Assembly: GCA_022778745.1 (NCBI GenBank)
Contig: JALFSR010000060.1
Location: forward strand, 34,548-98,547
Origin: Clostridiales bacterium
GTDB lineage: Bacteria > Bacillota > Clostridia > Lachnospirales > Lachnospiraceae
DNA: 64,000 nt
Reading direction: 5' to 3'
Within the stretch, counting starts at the first letter, position 1. Every line of letters begins with the position of its first letter. Under the pieces are notes generated by a model. The model was not told the DNA's origin, did no database searches, and saw nothing but the letters and a program-made list of their open reading frames with translations. The position numbers and the translations under genes were made by a program. Positions 51,002 to 60,714 of this stretch are shown one piece after another.

Positions 51002-52744
51002 TTATTCACCAACCTTTCGGATTGCACCAAATTTACAAAGCTGCTCACACAGTCCGCATCCAGTACACATTGTATCATCAATGAAAATCGTACCATCCTC
51101 TTTCTTTGTCATTGCTGGACAGCCTGGCTTCATACACATACCACATTTTTTACATTTTTCACTGTCACATACAACTGGAATATGGATTGTTTTCTTGTCT
51201 AACAGTACACATGGAGACTTTGCAATAATAACAGAAATTTCGTCTTTTGCCACTTCTTCTTTAATGACACGCTCTAATTCCTTTATATCAAATGCATCTA
51301 CTACTACTACATTCGGAATACCCATTGCACGACAGACTGCTGGAATGTCAATCGCCCATGTCGCATCTCCCTGAAGTGTCTTTCCTGTAGCAGCATGATC
51401 TTGATGACCAGTCATACCAGTTGTGGAATTATCCAAAATCATAACAGTTCCTGTACTCTGGTTATAAACCATATTCATCAATGAGTTAATACCTGTATGT
51501 AAAAATGTGGAATCGCCAATTACTGCAACCCAATTTTTAATATAATCTTTTCCTTTTGCCTTTTCCATACCATGCAGACTGCTGATACTTGCACCCATAC
51601 AGATCGTTGTATCTACTACGCTCAGTGGAGCAACAGCACCTAATGTATAACATCCGATATCGCCTGCTGCATGAATTTTTAACTTCTTTAAAACAGAAAA
51701 TGTACTTCTATGTGGACATCCTGGACAGAGAATTGGTGGTCTTGCTGGTGCATTTGCTGCTGGTTTTAATTCCAGATCTTGCTTTAATACTGCACGGCGG
51801 ATCATATTTGCACTGTATTCACCCTGAATCGTGAAAATTTCTTTTCCAATTGCTGGAATTCCCCATGATTTTACTTGTTCTTCAATCATTGGTTCCAATT
51901 CTTCTACAACATATAATATATCAACCTCGGATGCAAACTGTTCGATTAATTTCTTTGGAAGTGGATGAACCATACCTAATTTTAAAACAGATGCATTTGG
52001 AAGTGCTTCTTTTACATACTGATAAGGAATTCCACTTGTAATAACACCTATTTTTTTGTCATTCCATTCAATTTTATTGATCGGGAATGTACATCCATCT
52101 TCAATCAGCTTCTTTGCACGTTGTTCTACATACAAATGACGGATTTTTGCATTTCCTGGCATCATAACATTTTTCTGAGGATTTCTTGCATATGGCTTAT
52201 CTTCGATTTCTTTGCGTTCGCAAAGTTCTACTAAACCTTGGGAATGAGAAAGACGTGTCGTTGTCCGTATAATAACAGGTGTATCATATTTTTCACTCAT
52301 CTCAAATGCAAACTTCATGAAATCTTTTGCTTCCTGGCTGTCGGATGGCTCCAATACTGGTACATGTGCAGCACGTCCAATCATACGAGTATCCTGCTCA
52401 TTCTGAGAGCTATAAAGTCCTGGATCATCTGCAGCGACTAAAACAAGTCCTCCATTTGCTCCAATATAAGAAGCAGTATACAATGGATCAGCAGCTACAT
52501 TAACACCAACATGCTTCATTGACGCCATCGCACGCACACCACTTATTGATGCTCCAATCGCAACTTCCATTGCAACTTTTTCATTTGGAGACCATTCACA
52601 ATAAAGTGCATCTTTATATTGAACTAAATTTTCACTAATCTCTGTACTTGGAGTTCCTGGATATGCAGCAGACACTTTTACTCCAGCTTCATATGCACCA
52701 CGAGCGATCGCAGCATTTCCAAGCATAATTACTTTCTCTGCCAT
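51002..52744 (-). CDS. iorA: Indolepyruvate:ferredoxin oxidoreductase, alpha subunit
   Basis: 580 residues from MAEKVIMLGNAAIARG. N-terminal pyruvate-binding domain (AAYPGTPSTEISENL), central TPP-binding domain (CPGCPHRSTFSVLKKL, GDIGCYTLG, IGDSTFLHTGINSLM) and a C-terminal ferredoxin with two [4Fe-4S] motifs (CKKCGMCMKPGCPAM and CTGCGLCEQLCKFG). Oxygen-labile enzyme of anaerobic tryptophan, phenylalanine and tyrosine catabolism. AAAGGA precedes ATG 52744; paaK ends 1 bp upstream. Confidence 0.96.
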   Translation of the reverse strand: MAEKVIMLGNAAIARGAYEAGVKVSAAYPGTPSTEISENLVQYKDALYCEWSPNEKVAMEVAIGASISGVRAMASMKHVGVNVAADPLYTASYIGANGGLVLVAADDPGLYSSQNEQDTRMIGRAAHVPVLEPSDSQEAKDFMKFAFEMSEKYDTPVIIRTTTRLSHSQGLVELCERKEIEDKPYARNPQKNVMMPGNAKIRHLYVEQRAKKLIEDGCTFPINKIEWNDKKIGVITSGIPYQYVKEALPNASVLKLGMVHPLPKKLIEQFASEVDILYVVEELEPMIEEQVKSWGIPAIGKEIFTIQGEYSANMIRRAVLKQDLELKPAANAPARPPILCPGCPHRSTFSVLKKLKIHAAGDIGCYTLGAVAPLSVVDTTICMGASISSLHGMEKAKGKDYIKNWVAVIGDSTFLHTGINSLMNMVYNQSTGTVMILDNSTTGMTGHQDHAATGKTLQGDATWAIDIPAVCRAMGIPNVVVVDAFDIKELERVIKEEVAKDEISVIIAKSPCVLLDKKTIHIPVVCDSEKCKKCGMCMKPGCPAMTKKEDGTIFIDDTMCTGCGLCEQLCKFGAIRKVGE

Positions 52745-52745
52745 T

Positions 52746-54056
52746 TTACAGACCATCCTTTCTTAAGTCGTTTACTCTTCTCGCTTTTCCTTCAAAACGT
52801 GTCAGGCTCATCGGAGCTACAAGCTTAATAATCGCATCCAAGCCTAAAATACTCTTTAAGTTTACTTGAATCTTCTTCTTTAATGCTTCCAATTTTGCAT
52901 AAGAATCAAGCAAACGGTCATCAATCAATTCTACGGTAATTGTCATAACGTCCAAACGCTTAATACGTTCTACAGTAATCTCATAATGAGGACCAATTTC
53001 ATCAATTGCTAACAATACCTCTTCAATCTGAGTTGGGAATACATTGACACCACGAATAATCAGCATATCATCCGAACGACCAGAAATATTTTCCATACGG
53101 CATGTTGTACGACCACACTTACATGGTTCATAATGCAAAGCACTGATATCCTTTGTACGGTAACGAAGCAATGGAAGTGCCTGTGTGCTAAGACGTGTCA
53201 CAACTAATTCTCCCTTTTCTCCTGGAGGAAGCACCTCTCCTGTTTTTGGATTAATAATTTCTGGAATAAAATAATCTTCATTCACATGCATTCCCTGTAA
53301 CTCCAAACATTCTCCTGATACACCAGGTCCGCATAATTCACTTAATCCATAATTTTGTGTACAGTTAAATGTCTCTCCCCATATACGATGCATCTCTGCA
53401 CGCATCGGCTCTGTCATTCCTTCTCCACCGAACAGACCAGTTCTCACTTGTAAGTCTTTCTGTGGGTCGAGTCCCATATTTCTTGCAGTTTCACCTAAAT
53501 ATAACGCATAAGAAGGTGTTGCGACAAGAAGTGTCGTTCCCATGTCTTTCATATACATAATCTGCTTTTGCGTATGTCCAGAAGATGATGGCAGTACCGT
53601 CGCTCCGATATTCTCCAATCCAGCATGAAGCCCAAGAGCTCCTGTAAACATTCCATATCCGAATGCGATCTGTGCAATATCATCACCTGTTGCTCCACCC
53701 ATACATGCAACACGAGATACATTATTTGTCCAAATATCTAAATCCTGTCTTGTATAACCGACGATCGTTGGCTTTCCTGTCGTACCAGAAGATGCATGAA
53801 TACGCACCAATTCTTTTTTTGGAACAGCAAACAATCCAGTTGGATAATTTTGTCTAAAATCTTCCTTTGTATTAAATGGAAGATTTTGTAAATCTTTTAA
53901 TGTTTGAATATGTTCTGGACGAACACCTACTTCATCCATTTTCTTTTTATAAGCCGGTACTCTTTCATAAATATAAGATACCGTTTCTTTTAACCGGCTT
54001 AATTGAATTTCTTCAATTTCTTTACGAGACATCGTCTCAGCTTTTGACCAAATCAT
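52746..54056 (-). CDS. paaK: Phenylacetate-CoA ligase (PaaK family)
   Basis: 436 residues from MIWSKAETMSRKEI. AMP-binding motif VRIHASSGTTGKPTIVGYT, FGYGMFTGALGLHAG, and the C-terminal RSDDMLIIRGVNVFP hinge. In reverse it can form ATP from aryl-acetyl-CoA made by IorAB, releasing phenylacetate or indoleacetate. GGAG lies 10 bp before ATG 54056; the frame reads on to 54143 through the predicted operator, so the longer start is rejected. Confidence 0.93.
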   Translation of the reverse strand: MIWSKAETMSRKEIEEIQLSRLKETVSYIYERVPAYKKKMDEVGVRPEHIQTLKDLQNLPFNTKEDFRQNYPTGLFAVPKKELVRIHASSGTTGKPTIVGYTRQDLDIWTNNVSRVACMGGATGDDIAQIAFGYGMFTGALGLHAGLENIGATVLPSSSGHTQKQIMYMKDMGTTLLVATPSYALYLGETARNMGLDPQKDLQVRTGLFGGEGMTEPMRAEMHRIWGETFNCTQNYGLSELCGPGVSGECLELQGMHVNEDYFIPEIINPKTGEVLPPGEKGELVVTRLSTQALPLLRYRTKDISALHYEPCKCGRTTCRMENISGRSDDMLIIRGVNVFPTQIEEVLLAIDEIGPHYEITVERIKRLDVMTITVELIDDRLLDSYAKLEALKKKIQVNLKSILGLDAIIKLVAPMSLTRFEGKARRVNDLRKDGL

Positions 54057-54101
54057 AATTTTTAACTCCATTTTTTTATTTTTCAGTAATATTCCTACTG
54101 T

Positions 54102-54119
54102 TTGACAATAGCCTGTCAA
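54102..54119. promoter_or_regulatory. Perfect palindrome in the paaK leader, candidate operator
   Basis: TTGACA-atagcc-TGTCAA, an 18-bp dyad located just after an extended -10 element (TGGTATACT at about 54133-54141 on the minus strand). Position suits a repressor for the paaK-iorAB operon. Confidence 0.5.
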
Positions 54120-54310
54120 AAACGCATAACAATAGTATACCATTAATTTTCTAAAATTTATAGTAGTTTTTTAAATTTTTCTTTGTTTATTTAAAGTATT
54201 AATTCAAAAACAGGGAAAAATAACTAAATATTGGCTGCAGAAATGAAAAATATTTTAATCTGACACAAGCATCTTCTTCTCCCATTCCATGCTTTGGAAG
54301 AAACTAAGAC

Positions 54311-54339
54311 TTGCTCACTTTGTTTTTTTCGTATATAAT
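54311..54339 (+). promoter_or_regulatory. Predicted amidohydrolase promoter
   Basis: TTGCTC (54311-54316), 17 bp, TATAAT (54334-54339). Confidence 0.65.
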
Positions 54340-54379
54340 AAATGACTAGATTTTTATTATTTAGAAAGGATTTATTTTT

Positions 54380-55210
54380 ATGAGCGACTCACCTATTATT
54401 GATTTTCATACACATATTTTTCCAGATGCGATTGCACGAAAAGCGATTCCGCAAATGGCAGCAAAGGCTCATACAATTCCTTATGTCAATGGAACTGTCT
54501 CTGACTTAAAGCGCTCTATGAAAAAGGCAGGAATCACATGCAGCATTGCTCTTCCTGTATTAACTTCTCCTTCCCAATTTGCTTCCATTCATCACTTTGC
54601 TTTCGAACAGTCTGCAAATGATTATTCCAAATTAAATCACGATATCATTTCATTTGGAGGAATGCATCCCGATTCTTCTAATTATAAAAAAGAACTGAAA
54701 GAGTTAAAATCAATGGGCTTTCTAGGGATTAAAATTCATCCTGATTATCAAGGAGTAAATTTTGATGATATTCGTTATATGAGAATTATGGACTACGCCA
54801 GCGAACTTGGTTTTATTATCGTCACTCATTCTGGCGTCGATATCGGTCTCCCAAATCCAGTTCACTGTACTCCAGACTCCGTCCTTCATGTTCTTCGTGA
54901 AATTCATCCTCCAAAATTAGTTCTGGCACATATGGGAGGATGGAATCTCTGGGATGAGGTAGAAGCAAAATTAGTCGGACAAGATGTTTATTTCGATACT
55001 GCCTTTAGTATGCGCTTTATGCCAAGTGAACAATTCATCCGTATTATCCGCAGTCATGGTATTCATAAAATCTTATTTGCAACAGACAGTCCTTGGGACG
55101 ATCAAAAAGAATCTTTCGATTATTTTGATCAATTTGATCTTAGTTTAGAAGAACGCAGCATGATTTTAGGAAAAAATGCAGCTCAATTACTCAATCTTTC
55201 AATAAAATAA
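54380..55210 (+). CDS. Amidohydrolase family (Amidohydro_2) metal-dependent hydrolase
   Basis: 276 residues. IIDFHTHIFPDAIARKA gives the HxH pair; GIKIHPDYQGVNFDD, VTHSGVDIGLP and the Asp of LFATDSPWDD complete the metal site of a TIM-barrel hydrolase or decarboxylase of the ACMS-decarboxylase-like group. Substrate unknown. AGAAAGGATTT precedes the ATG. Single-gene unit convergent with the acyltransferase. Confidence 0.88.
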   Translation: MSDSPIIDFHTHIFPDAIARKAIPQMAAKAHTIPYVNGTVSDLKRSMKKAGITCSIALPVLTSPSQFASIHHFAFEQSANDYSKLNHDIISFGGMHPDSSNYKKELKELKSMGFLGIKIHPDYQGVNFDDIRYMRIMDYASELGFIIVTHSGVDIGLPNPVHCTPDSVLHVLREIHPPKLVLAHMGGWNLWDEVEAKLVGQDVYFDTAFSMRFMPSEQFIRIIRSHGIHKILFATDSPWDDQKESFDYFDQFDLSLEERSMILGKNAAQLLNLSIK

Positions 55211-55226
55211 AACAGTTTCTTACACA

Positions 55227-55258
55227 GTGTCAGATGGCGACTGTGTGCCACCTGACAC
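55227..55258. other. Stem-loop between convergent genes
   Basis: Arms GTGTCAGATGGC and GCCACCTGACAC pair over 12 bp with one mismatch around GACTGTGT. There is no U-run on either strand. It may be a repeat or a bidirectional terminator core. Confidence 0.55.
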
Positions 55259-55277
55259 CCACACCCCTGCAAATCGT

Positions 55278-56369
55278 TCAATCTTCTTTTTGCCACAATA
55301 ACAATTTATATTCCAATCGTTCCCATACATTTTTTTTGCGTAAATAATCGAATATTGGTTTTTCAATCAAATGCATTCGTATTTGATCAACCGCTGCACA
55401 TCCGACTACAACAAGTGCAATACAGACAACTGCATGAATCCAAAGCTTAGAAGACCAACTGTACATTCGATTCCGAAACCACGTCTGCCAAAGCATCGGA
55501 TGAATAAAATAGTTTTCCTGAATCAAATAAACGCCAAACATCGAAGAAGCAAATCGGTTCAACCACGGATGATATCTCATTTTTAAATTCTTAAATCCAA
55601 GGAATAATCCAATCGCACATAATACAGTTGTAATCTTATTTTCTCCAGCAAGATACAATTCATTTCCTGCCATATCTGGAAATTCTATGCTCAAATAATC
55701 AATGAAAAATACAAACGCAATCATAATTCCATACATTGCAATGCCAAACATAAAACTTTTTGCACATTGATTTGTTGACTTACTTGGATAAAGCCGAAAA
55801 TATGCACCAATTAAATATAATAATACAAATAATCCAAGCGAAGAATATCCAAAATCGCCATTGGTAATAGTCGGAAGAATACACCAAAATGTTGCCAATG
55901 TCCAGATTAAACTAAGATGCCATTTTCTAGACATCGCTTTTACTGCTGGGTTTAGAAATAAAGTCAGCACATACAACACTAAATATGTAGTAGCAAACCA
56001 ATAGATCGAATATGTAATCGGAAAGATACTTTTGATCATCATATCCTTGTCAAATTCTGCGATTTGAAATCCATAAAAAATACCCATAAATATGACCGAA
56101 TAAAACCATATCTGTGCCCATAATTTTACTGCTTTTTCAAGACGAAATCTGGATTCAATCATAAAGTATCCTGTAATTAACACAAAACAGTCCACACCAA
56201 GCTTTCCGCCCAAAGACAATAGTTGAATGAATCCTTTATTAAAATTCATATTAGGCAATAAAAATCCACCATGCACTGAATAATGATGTGCTACAATTAA
56301 AATCATACTAATAATACGCAGTAACTCCAAATTTGATCTGCGCTGTACATCTGCCTTCTCCTGCCCCAT
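55278..56369 (-). CDS. Membrane acyltransferase (acyltransferase_3 family)
   Basis: 363 residues from MGQEKADVQRRSNLELLRI, about ten transmembrane helices. Catalytic-type segment MILIVAHHYSVHG near residue 25 and the R-x-x-x-x-x-I N-terminal pattern are typical of OatA/WecH-like O-acetyltransferases acting on wall polymers or surface glycans. AGGAGG seven bases before ATG 56369 sets the start; 11 bp after aroK, so they share a transcript though functions differ. Confidence 0.88.
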   Translation of the reverse strand: MGQEKADVQRRSNLELLRIISMILIVAHHYSVHGGFLLPNMNFNKGFIQLLSLGGKLGVDCFVLITGYFMIESRFRLEKAVKLWAQIWFYSVIFMGIFYGFQIAEFDKDMMIKSIFPITYSIYWFATTYLVLYVLTLFLNPAVKAMSRKWHLSLIWTLATFWCILPTITNGDFGYSSLGLFVLLYLIGAYFRLYPSKSTNQCAKSFMFGIAMYGIMIAFVFFIDYLSIEFPDMAGNELYLAGENKITTVLCAIGLFLGFKNLKMRYHPWLNRFASSMFGVYLIQENYFIHPMLWQTWFRNRMYSWSSKLWIHAVVCIALVVVGCAAVDQIRMHLIEKPIFDYLRKKNVWERLEYKLLLWQKED

Positions 56370-56380
56370 TGCAAGCCCTC

Positions 56381-56920
56381 CTAGAGTTCTTTTATCTGCT
56401 CCATAATATCTGCACAAATTTCTTTGGATGTTCGCCGATCTGCCTTTACTGTAATGTCTGCTGCTGCCTCATATTTTTCCCGCCGCTTTTCCATCAATTC
56501 AGCAATAAATTCTACATTCATATTACCATTTAAAATTGGACGGTTTTTACTATAACGCACACGCTCGAATATCGTCTCTGGTTTTGCCGTCAATAAAACA
56601 ACAATCCCACTTTCTTTCATCAATGCCACATTTTCTTCCCGCATCGCCATACCACCTCCGCAGGAAACTAAAAGTCCTTCTTTTTCTTCTTTGAGATGCT
56701 TTAATAACTCGGTCTCACAATTTCTAAAATATGCTTCCCCTTTTTCTTCAAATAATTGTGGTATCGTCATTTTCTGCTCTGCAGCAATCCATGCATCCGT
56801 ATCAATTTCTTTTTTTTTGATTTGCTTACTTAAATAGGCAGAAATCGTACTTTTTCCAACTCCCATAAATCCAATAAGAAAAATATGCGGTGTCTTTTCT
56901 ATTTTCATCCTATATTCCAT
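56381..56920 (-). CDS. aroK: Shikimate kinase
   Basis: 179 residues. Walker A LIGFMGVGKSTISAYL, shikimate-binding DTDAWIAAEQ, FRNCETELL and VSCGGGMAM, lid region RPILN. Phosphorylates shikimate in aromatic amino-acid synthesis. Start ambiguous between ATG 56920 (GAGAGGA abuts it) and ATG 56908. aroD lies 260 bp upstream on the same strand. Confidence 0.94.
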   Translation of the reverse strand: MEYRMKIEKTPHIFLIGFMGVGKSTISAYLSKQIKKKEIDTDAWIAAEQKMTIPQLFEEKGEAYFRNCETELLKHLKEEKEGLLVSCGGGMAMREENVALMKESGIVVLLTAKPETIFERVRYSKNRPILNGNMNVEFIAELMEKRREKYEAAADITVKADRRTSKEICADIMEQIKEL

Positions 56921-57181
56921 TCCTCTCTATATGATATTGTCCATTCTGCGTTCAGTATACTAAGAGATATTCTAGTTGGCAATCTTTTTTCAACATATTT
57001 TTAATCTATTTTCTTTTCTTACAGACTCCACGTTTTTTCCATCATAATACACAATCGTATCTAGCATCAACCAGATATTTGAATATACTTTGCTGCTTTC
57101 TCATGAATTAGATTCACTATATATTCAAAAGCGATCATCAGAACACTGCTCCCCTGAAGCTCACTTTATCTTATAGGTAAT

Positions 57182-57937
57182 TTACTTATGTAATATCTCA
57201 AGTATCTTTTTTAATTCATTGACCCGAATCTGTCCTGGTGCGGATGTCTGCTTTGCCGCTCCAAATGTAACAGCCGAACCAAAACATTCTCCTGCCAGAC
57301 GGCTGACTGCACCAAGACCTGACATCGCCATCGTAATTAACGGTTTCTCTGCATATCTCTCCTTCATTTCCAATGTCATATCCAACACCGTTAATACATC
57401 TCTGCCTGACTGCGGCATCACGGCAATTTTAAGTACGTCAGCTCCCAATTCCTGCATCTTGCAAAGTCGCTGAATCATTTCTTCCTTTTTTGGCGTCTTT
57501 TCAAAATCATGATTCGATGCTATGATAAATACCCCATTTTGATGAGCAGTTTCCACAAATCCTCTCATCAATTCATCTCCCATAAATAACTCTATATCTG
57601 CCAGGTCCACATACCCGCTTGTTATAACAGCATTCATCAAATCACAATACTGCTCTTTCGTAAAATCTTGTTCTCCTCCCTCTTGCTTCGTCCGAAATGT
57701 AGCAAGCAGAGGAACTTCTCCTAATACTTGACGCAGACACGCCAGTACTTCCTTAACCTTAGTCTGCACACCAACATTTTCATACCAATCCATTCTCCAC
57801 TCTACAAGATCAATAGGAAACGTTACGATTTCCTCCGCCTGCTGTTTGATCTCCTCAAATGTCTTTCCTACAATTGGAACACAAATTTTTGGAATTCCCT
57901 CTCCTAATACTATGTTCCTTACCTTCAATTTTCTCAT
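57182..57937 (-). CDS. aroD: 3-dehydroquinate dehydratase, type I
   Basis: 251 residues. Catalytic His in IIASNHDFEKTP and Schiff-base Lys in DVLKIAVMPQSGRD; substrate-binding DLVEWRMDWYEN and SAVTFGAAKQTSAPGQI. Third step of the shikimate pathway converting dehydroquinate to dehydroshikimate. The 244-bp stretch between it and aroK contains a degenerate family 1 palindrome near 57070-57096. Confidence 0.96.
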   Translation of the reverse strand: MRKLKVRNIVLGEGIPKICVPIVGKTFEEIKQQAEEIVTFPIDLVEWRMDWYENVGVQTKVKEVLACLRQVLGEVPLLATFRTKQEGGEQDFTKEQYCDLMNAVITSGYVDLADIELFMGDELMRGFVETAHQNGVFIIASNHDFEKTPKKEEMIQRLCKMQELGADVLKIAVMPQSGRDVLTVLDMTLEMKERYAEKPLITMAMSGLGAVSRLAGECFGSAVTFGAAKQTSAPGQIRVNELKKILEILHK

Positions 57938-57976
57938 ATTTTTAACTCCCCTATTTTAGTTTTTACAAATAGCATA

Positions 57977-58005
57977 AATCGGATATCCCAAATCCGCTTC
58001 GCTGT
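57977..58005 (-). repeat. Dispersed palindrome family 1, copy d
   Basis: Minus strand CAGCGAAGCGGATTTGGGAT followed by ATCCGATTT. In the aroD leader. The rest of the gap 57938-58247 has short G/C-richer inverted repeats (GAGCGAGC, ACTGCAGCAGT) and the typA terminator, no gene. Confidence 0.78.
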
Positions 58006-58177
58006 ATTCCAGATACTGCAGCAGTATTTCACTGACCACACGATATAATAATAAATATTCGCCGTTCGCCAAGAGCGAGCAAGCTCTCTCTAGCTTTCTT
58101 TCGCTCATTATATCATATTTCACTATAAACGGCAATAGTTATTCGAACATTTTTTCGCTTTTTATTTAGTAAACATT

Positions 58178-58226
58178 TTTAAAAATAGCGTGTATAAAGG
58201 AATTATCGAAACCTTACACACGCTAT
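58178..58226 (-). terminator. Terminator of typA
   Basis: Arms ATAGCGTGTATAAAGG (58185-58200) and CCTTACACACGCTAT (58212-58226) pair with one bulge; on the minus strand followed by TTTTTAAAAATG. Confidence 0.8.
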
Positions 58227-58247
58227 CTTTATTATAAATAAAGTTTT

Positions 58248-60077
58248 TTATTTCTTAAATGAGGCTCTCTTTCTCATTGTTGGGTCTAATATTTTTTTAC
58301 GAATTCTAAGATTTTTTGGTGTTACTTCCAAAAGCTCATCGGTGTCGATGAAGTCAAGACATTGCTCCAAGCTCATGATCTTTGGCGTTGTAAGACGAAG
58401 TGCATCATCGGAACCCGATGCTCGTGTATTAGTCAGCTGTTTTCTCTTACATACATTAACTTCCACATCTTCTGGCTTACCATTTTGACCGATTACCATA
58501 CCAGCATATACCTTTTCACCAGGTCCAATAAACAAAGTTCCTCTCTCCTGTGCATTAAAAAGACCATATGTGATAGATTCTCCCGTCTCAAATGCAATCA
58601 AAGATCCTGTTTTACGATATTGGATATCTCCGCGGTACAATTCATAACCTTCAAAAATTGTATTTAAAATACCATTTCCTTTCGTATCTGTCATAAATTC
58701 TCCACGATAACCGATTAATCCACGGGATGGAATTAAAAACTCTAAACGAGTATATCCGCCGCTTGTCGCACTCATTCCCTGCAGCTCTCCCTTACGAGAA
58801 CTTAATTTTTGAATAACATTACCAGAAAACTCATCTGGAACATCAATATAAGCAAGCTCCATTGGCTCTAACAAACGATTTCTTTCATCTCTCTTCGTCA
58901 AAACTTCTGCCTTACTTACCGCAAATTCATATCCTTCTCGACGCATATTTTCAATTAATACAGATAAATGCAATTCACCACGACCAGAAACTTTAAAGCA
59001 GTCTGGACTGTCTGTCTCTTCCACACGCAGCGATACATCCGTATTTAACTCACGGAATAATCGATCACGCAAATGACGAGAAGTAATATATTTTCCTTCC
59101 TGTCCTGCCAATGGACTGTCATTTACCATAAACTGCATCGCAATTGTAGGTTCGGAAATTTTCTGGAATGGAATTGGCTCTAGATTTTCTGGAGAACAAA
59201 TCGTATCTCCAATGTGAATATCGGCAATACCAGAAATCGCCACGATGGAACCAATACCAGCCTCTGCAACTTCTACTTTCTTTAATCCATCAAACTCATA
59301 TAACTTACTAATCTTTACTTTTTTCTTTTTATCTAAATCATGTGCATTTACAATGACACATTCCTGATTCACTTTAATTGTTCCGTTATCTACCTTACCA
59401 ACACCAATTCGTCCAACATATTCATTATAATCAATTGTACTTACAAGTACCTGAGTACCTGCATCTGGATCTCCCTCTGGTGCAGGAATATGCTCTAAAA
59501 TTGTCTCAAATAACGGAATCATATTTTCTCTCTTATCATCCAGATCTCGAACTGCAAATCCTGCCTTCGCCGATGCAAAAATAAATGGACAGTCTAATTG
59601 TTCATCATTTGCATCCAAGTCCATCAATAATTCCAATACTTCATCAATTACCTCATCTGGTCTTGCTTCTGGACGGTCAATTTTATTAATACATACAATA
59701 ACTGACAAATCTAATTCCAATGCTTTACGAAGCACAAATTTTGTCTGTGGCATCGGACCTTCAAATGCATCTACAACGAGAATAACACCGTTTACCATCT
59801 TTAAAACACGTTCTACTTCTCCACCAAAGTCTGCATGTCCTGGTGTATCAATAATATTAATCTTTGTATCTTTATAAAATACGGCTGTATTCTTAGAAAG
59901 AATTGTGATTCCACGTTCTCTTTCAATATCATTGGAATCCATTACTCGCTCTTGCACTTCCTGATTTGCACGAAATACGCCGCTCTGCTTTAATAATTCA
60001 TCTACTAACGTTGTCTTACCATGATCAACATGGGCAATAATTGCAATGTTTCTAATATTCTCTCTTTTTGTTTTCAT
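58248..60077 (-). CDS. typA: GTP-binding ribosome-associated protein TypA/BipA
   Basis: 609 residues. G1 IIAHVDHGKTTLVDELL, G2 region ERERGITI, G3 NIIDTPGHADFGGEV, G4 CINKIDRPEARPDEV, G5 FASAKAG; EF-G-like domains II, III and V follow, and the TypA-specific C-terminal domain with EQCLDFIDTDELLEVTP. Translational GTPase needed in stress or cold and for ribosome assembly. GGAGGAAAT precedes the ATG. Confidence 0.97.
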   Translation of the reverse strand: MKTKRENIRNIAIIAHVDHGKTTLVDELLKQSGVFRANQEVQERVMDSNDIERERGITILSKNTAVFYKDTKINIIDTPGHADFGGEVERVLKMVNGVILVVDAFEGPMPQTKFVLRKALELDLSVIVCINKIDRPEARPDEVIDEVLELLMDLDANDEQLDCPFIFASAKAGFAVRDLDDKRENMIPLFETILEHIPAPEGDPDAGTQVLVSTIDYNEYVGRIGVGKVDNGTIKVNQECVIVNAHDLDKKKKVKISKLYEFDGLKKVEVAEAGIGSIVAISGIADIHIGDTICSPENLEPIPFQKISEPTIAMQFMVNDSPLAGQEGKYITSRHLRDRLFRELNTDVSLRVEETDSPDCFKVSGRGELHLSVLIENMRREGYEFAVSKAEVLTKRDERNRLLEPMELAYIDVPDEFSGNVIQKLSSRKGELQGMSATSGGYTRLEFLIPSRGLIGYRGEFMTDTKGNGILNTIFEGYELYRGDIQYRKTGSLIAFETGESITYGLFNAQERGTLFIGPGEKVYAGMVIGQNGKPEDVEVNVCKRKQLTNTRASGSDDALRLTTPKIMSLEQCLDFIDTDELLEVTPKNLRIRKKILDPTMRKRASFKK

Positions 60078-60262
60078 AATTTCCTCCTAATGTCATACGA
60101 ACATAGATCAAACAAAACACAATGTCTATTTTATCCCATATCCGTAACGACATAATTGACACTAAAAAATCAAAAGACTTCTTTATGTCTAAACAGACAG
60201 TTACTCTCGACTCTTTATTGTAGCAGGATTTTTTTCTTTATGCAACAATTTTTTCATACGTT

Positions 60263-60649
60263 CTAACATCCAGTTTTTCTCTTTCCATCTTTATCAAATG
60301 TTCTTTTTAAAGCACGTTCTGTTGGAAAAATACTTCCAACCAAAAAAACACATTGAACCATCGTTATTGCACCACCCCAATTGCCGACAAAATCCATATC
60401 TCTTCCTATTAAAAATAGCATTGCAATCACTGTTAATACAAGCATAATCCATCCTACTTTAAACCAAATCGTACCACAGTATTGATGCGCAAATTTCCAT
60501 GTATCTTCATTTTTCATTGACATTGTCGTCCGGTATCCAAATACATAGTTAATTTTATCTGGAGATTTTTTTTTGAACAATCTTCCAAATCCAATCATAG
60601 TGAATGGTATTAGCAAGTTCATTATAAACATAAAAATCCAAAATCCCAT
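60263..60649 (-). CDS. SdpI family membrane protein
   Basis: 128 residues with three hydrophobic segments (2-22, 64-85, 91-110). The conserved SdpI cytoplasmic motif is present: NYVFGYRTTMSMKNEDTWKF followed by AHQYC. SdpI of Bacillus gives immunity to the SDP cannibalism toxin, but this short form lacks the N-terminal DUF1648 half and there is no toxin gene nearby, so immunity function cannot be claimed. Confidence 0.85.
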   Translation of the reverse strand: MGFWIFMFIMNLLIPFTMIGFGRLFKKKSPDKINYVFGYRTTMSMKNEDTWKFAHQYCGTIWFKVGWIMLVLTVIAMLFLIGRDMDFVGNWGGAITMVQCVFLVGSIFPTERALKRTFDKDGKRKTGC

Positions 60650-60670
60650 TATTTTCCTCCATAGTACAAA

Positions 60671-60697
60671 CGAAGCGGATATTCATAATCCGCTTCG
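60671..60697 (-). repeat. Dispersed palindrome family 1, copy e
   Basis: The best copy: perfect 10-bp arms CGAAGCGGAT and ATCCGCTTCG with a 7-nt loop. Between the SPFH gene and the SdpI-like gene. Confidence 0.85.
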
Positions 60698-60714
60698 CCA
60701 TTTACAGCTAGATA

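Noticed and set aside
60263..60649. Toxin-immunity (SDP-like) locus
   Set aside because: Only an SdpI-type protein is present; no toxin precursor or export genes lie next to it.
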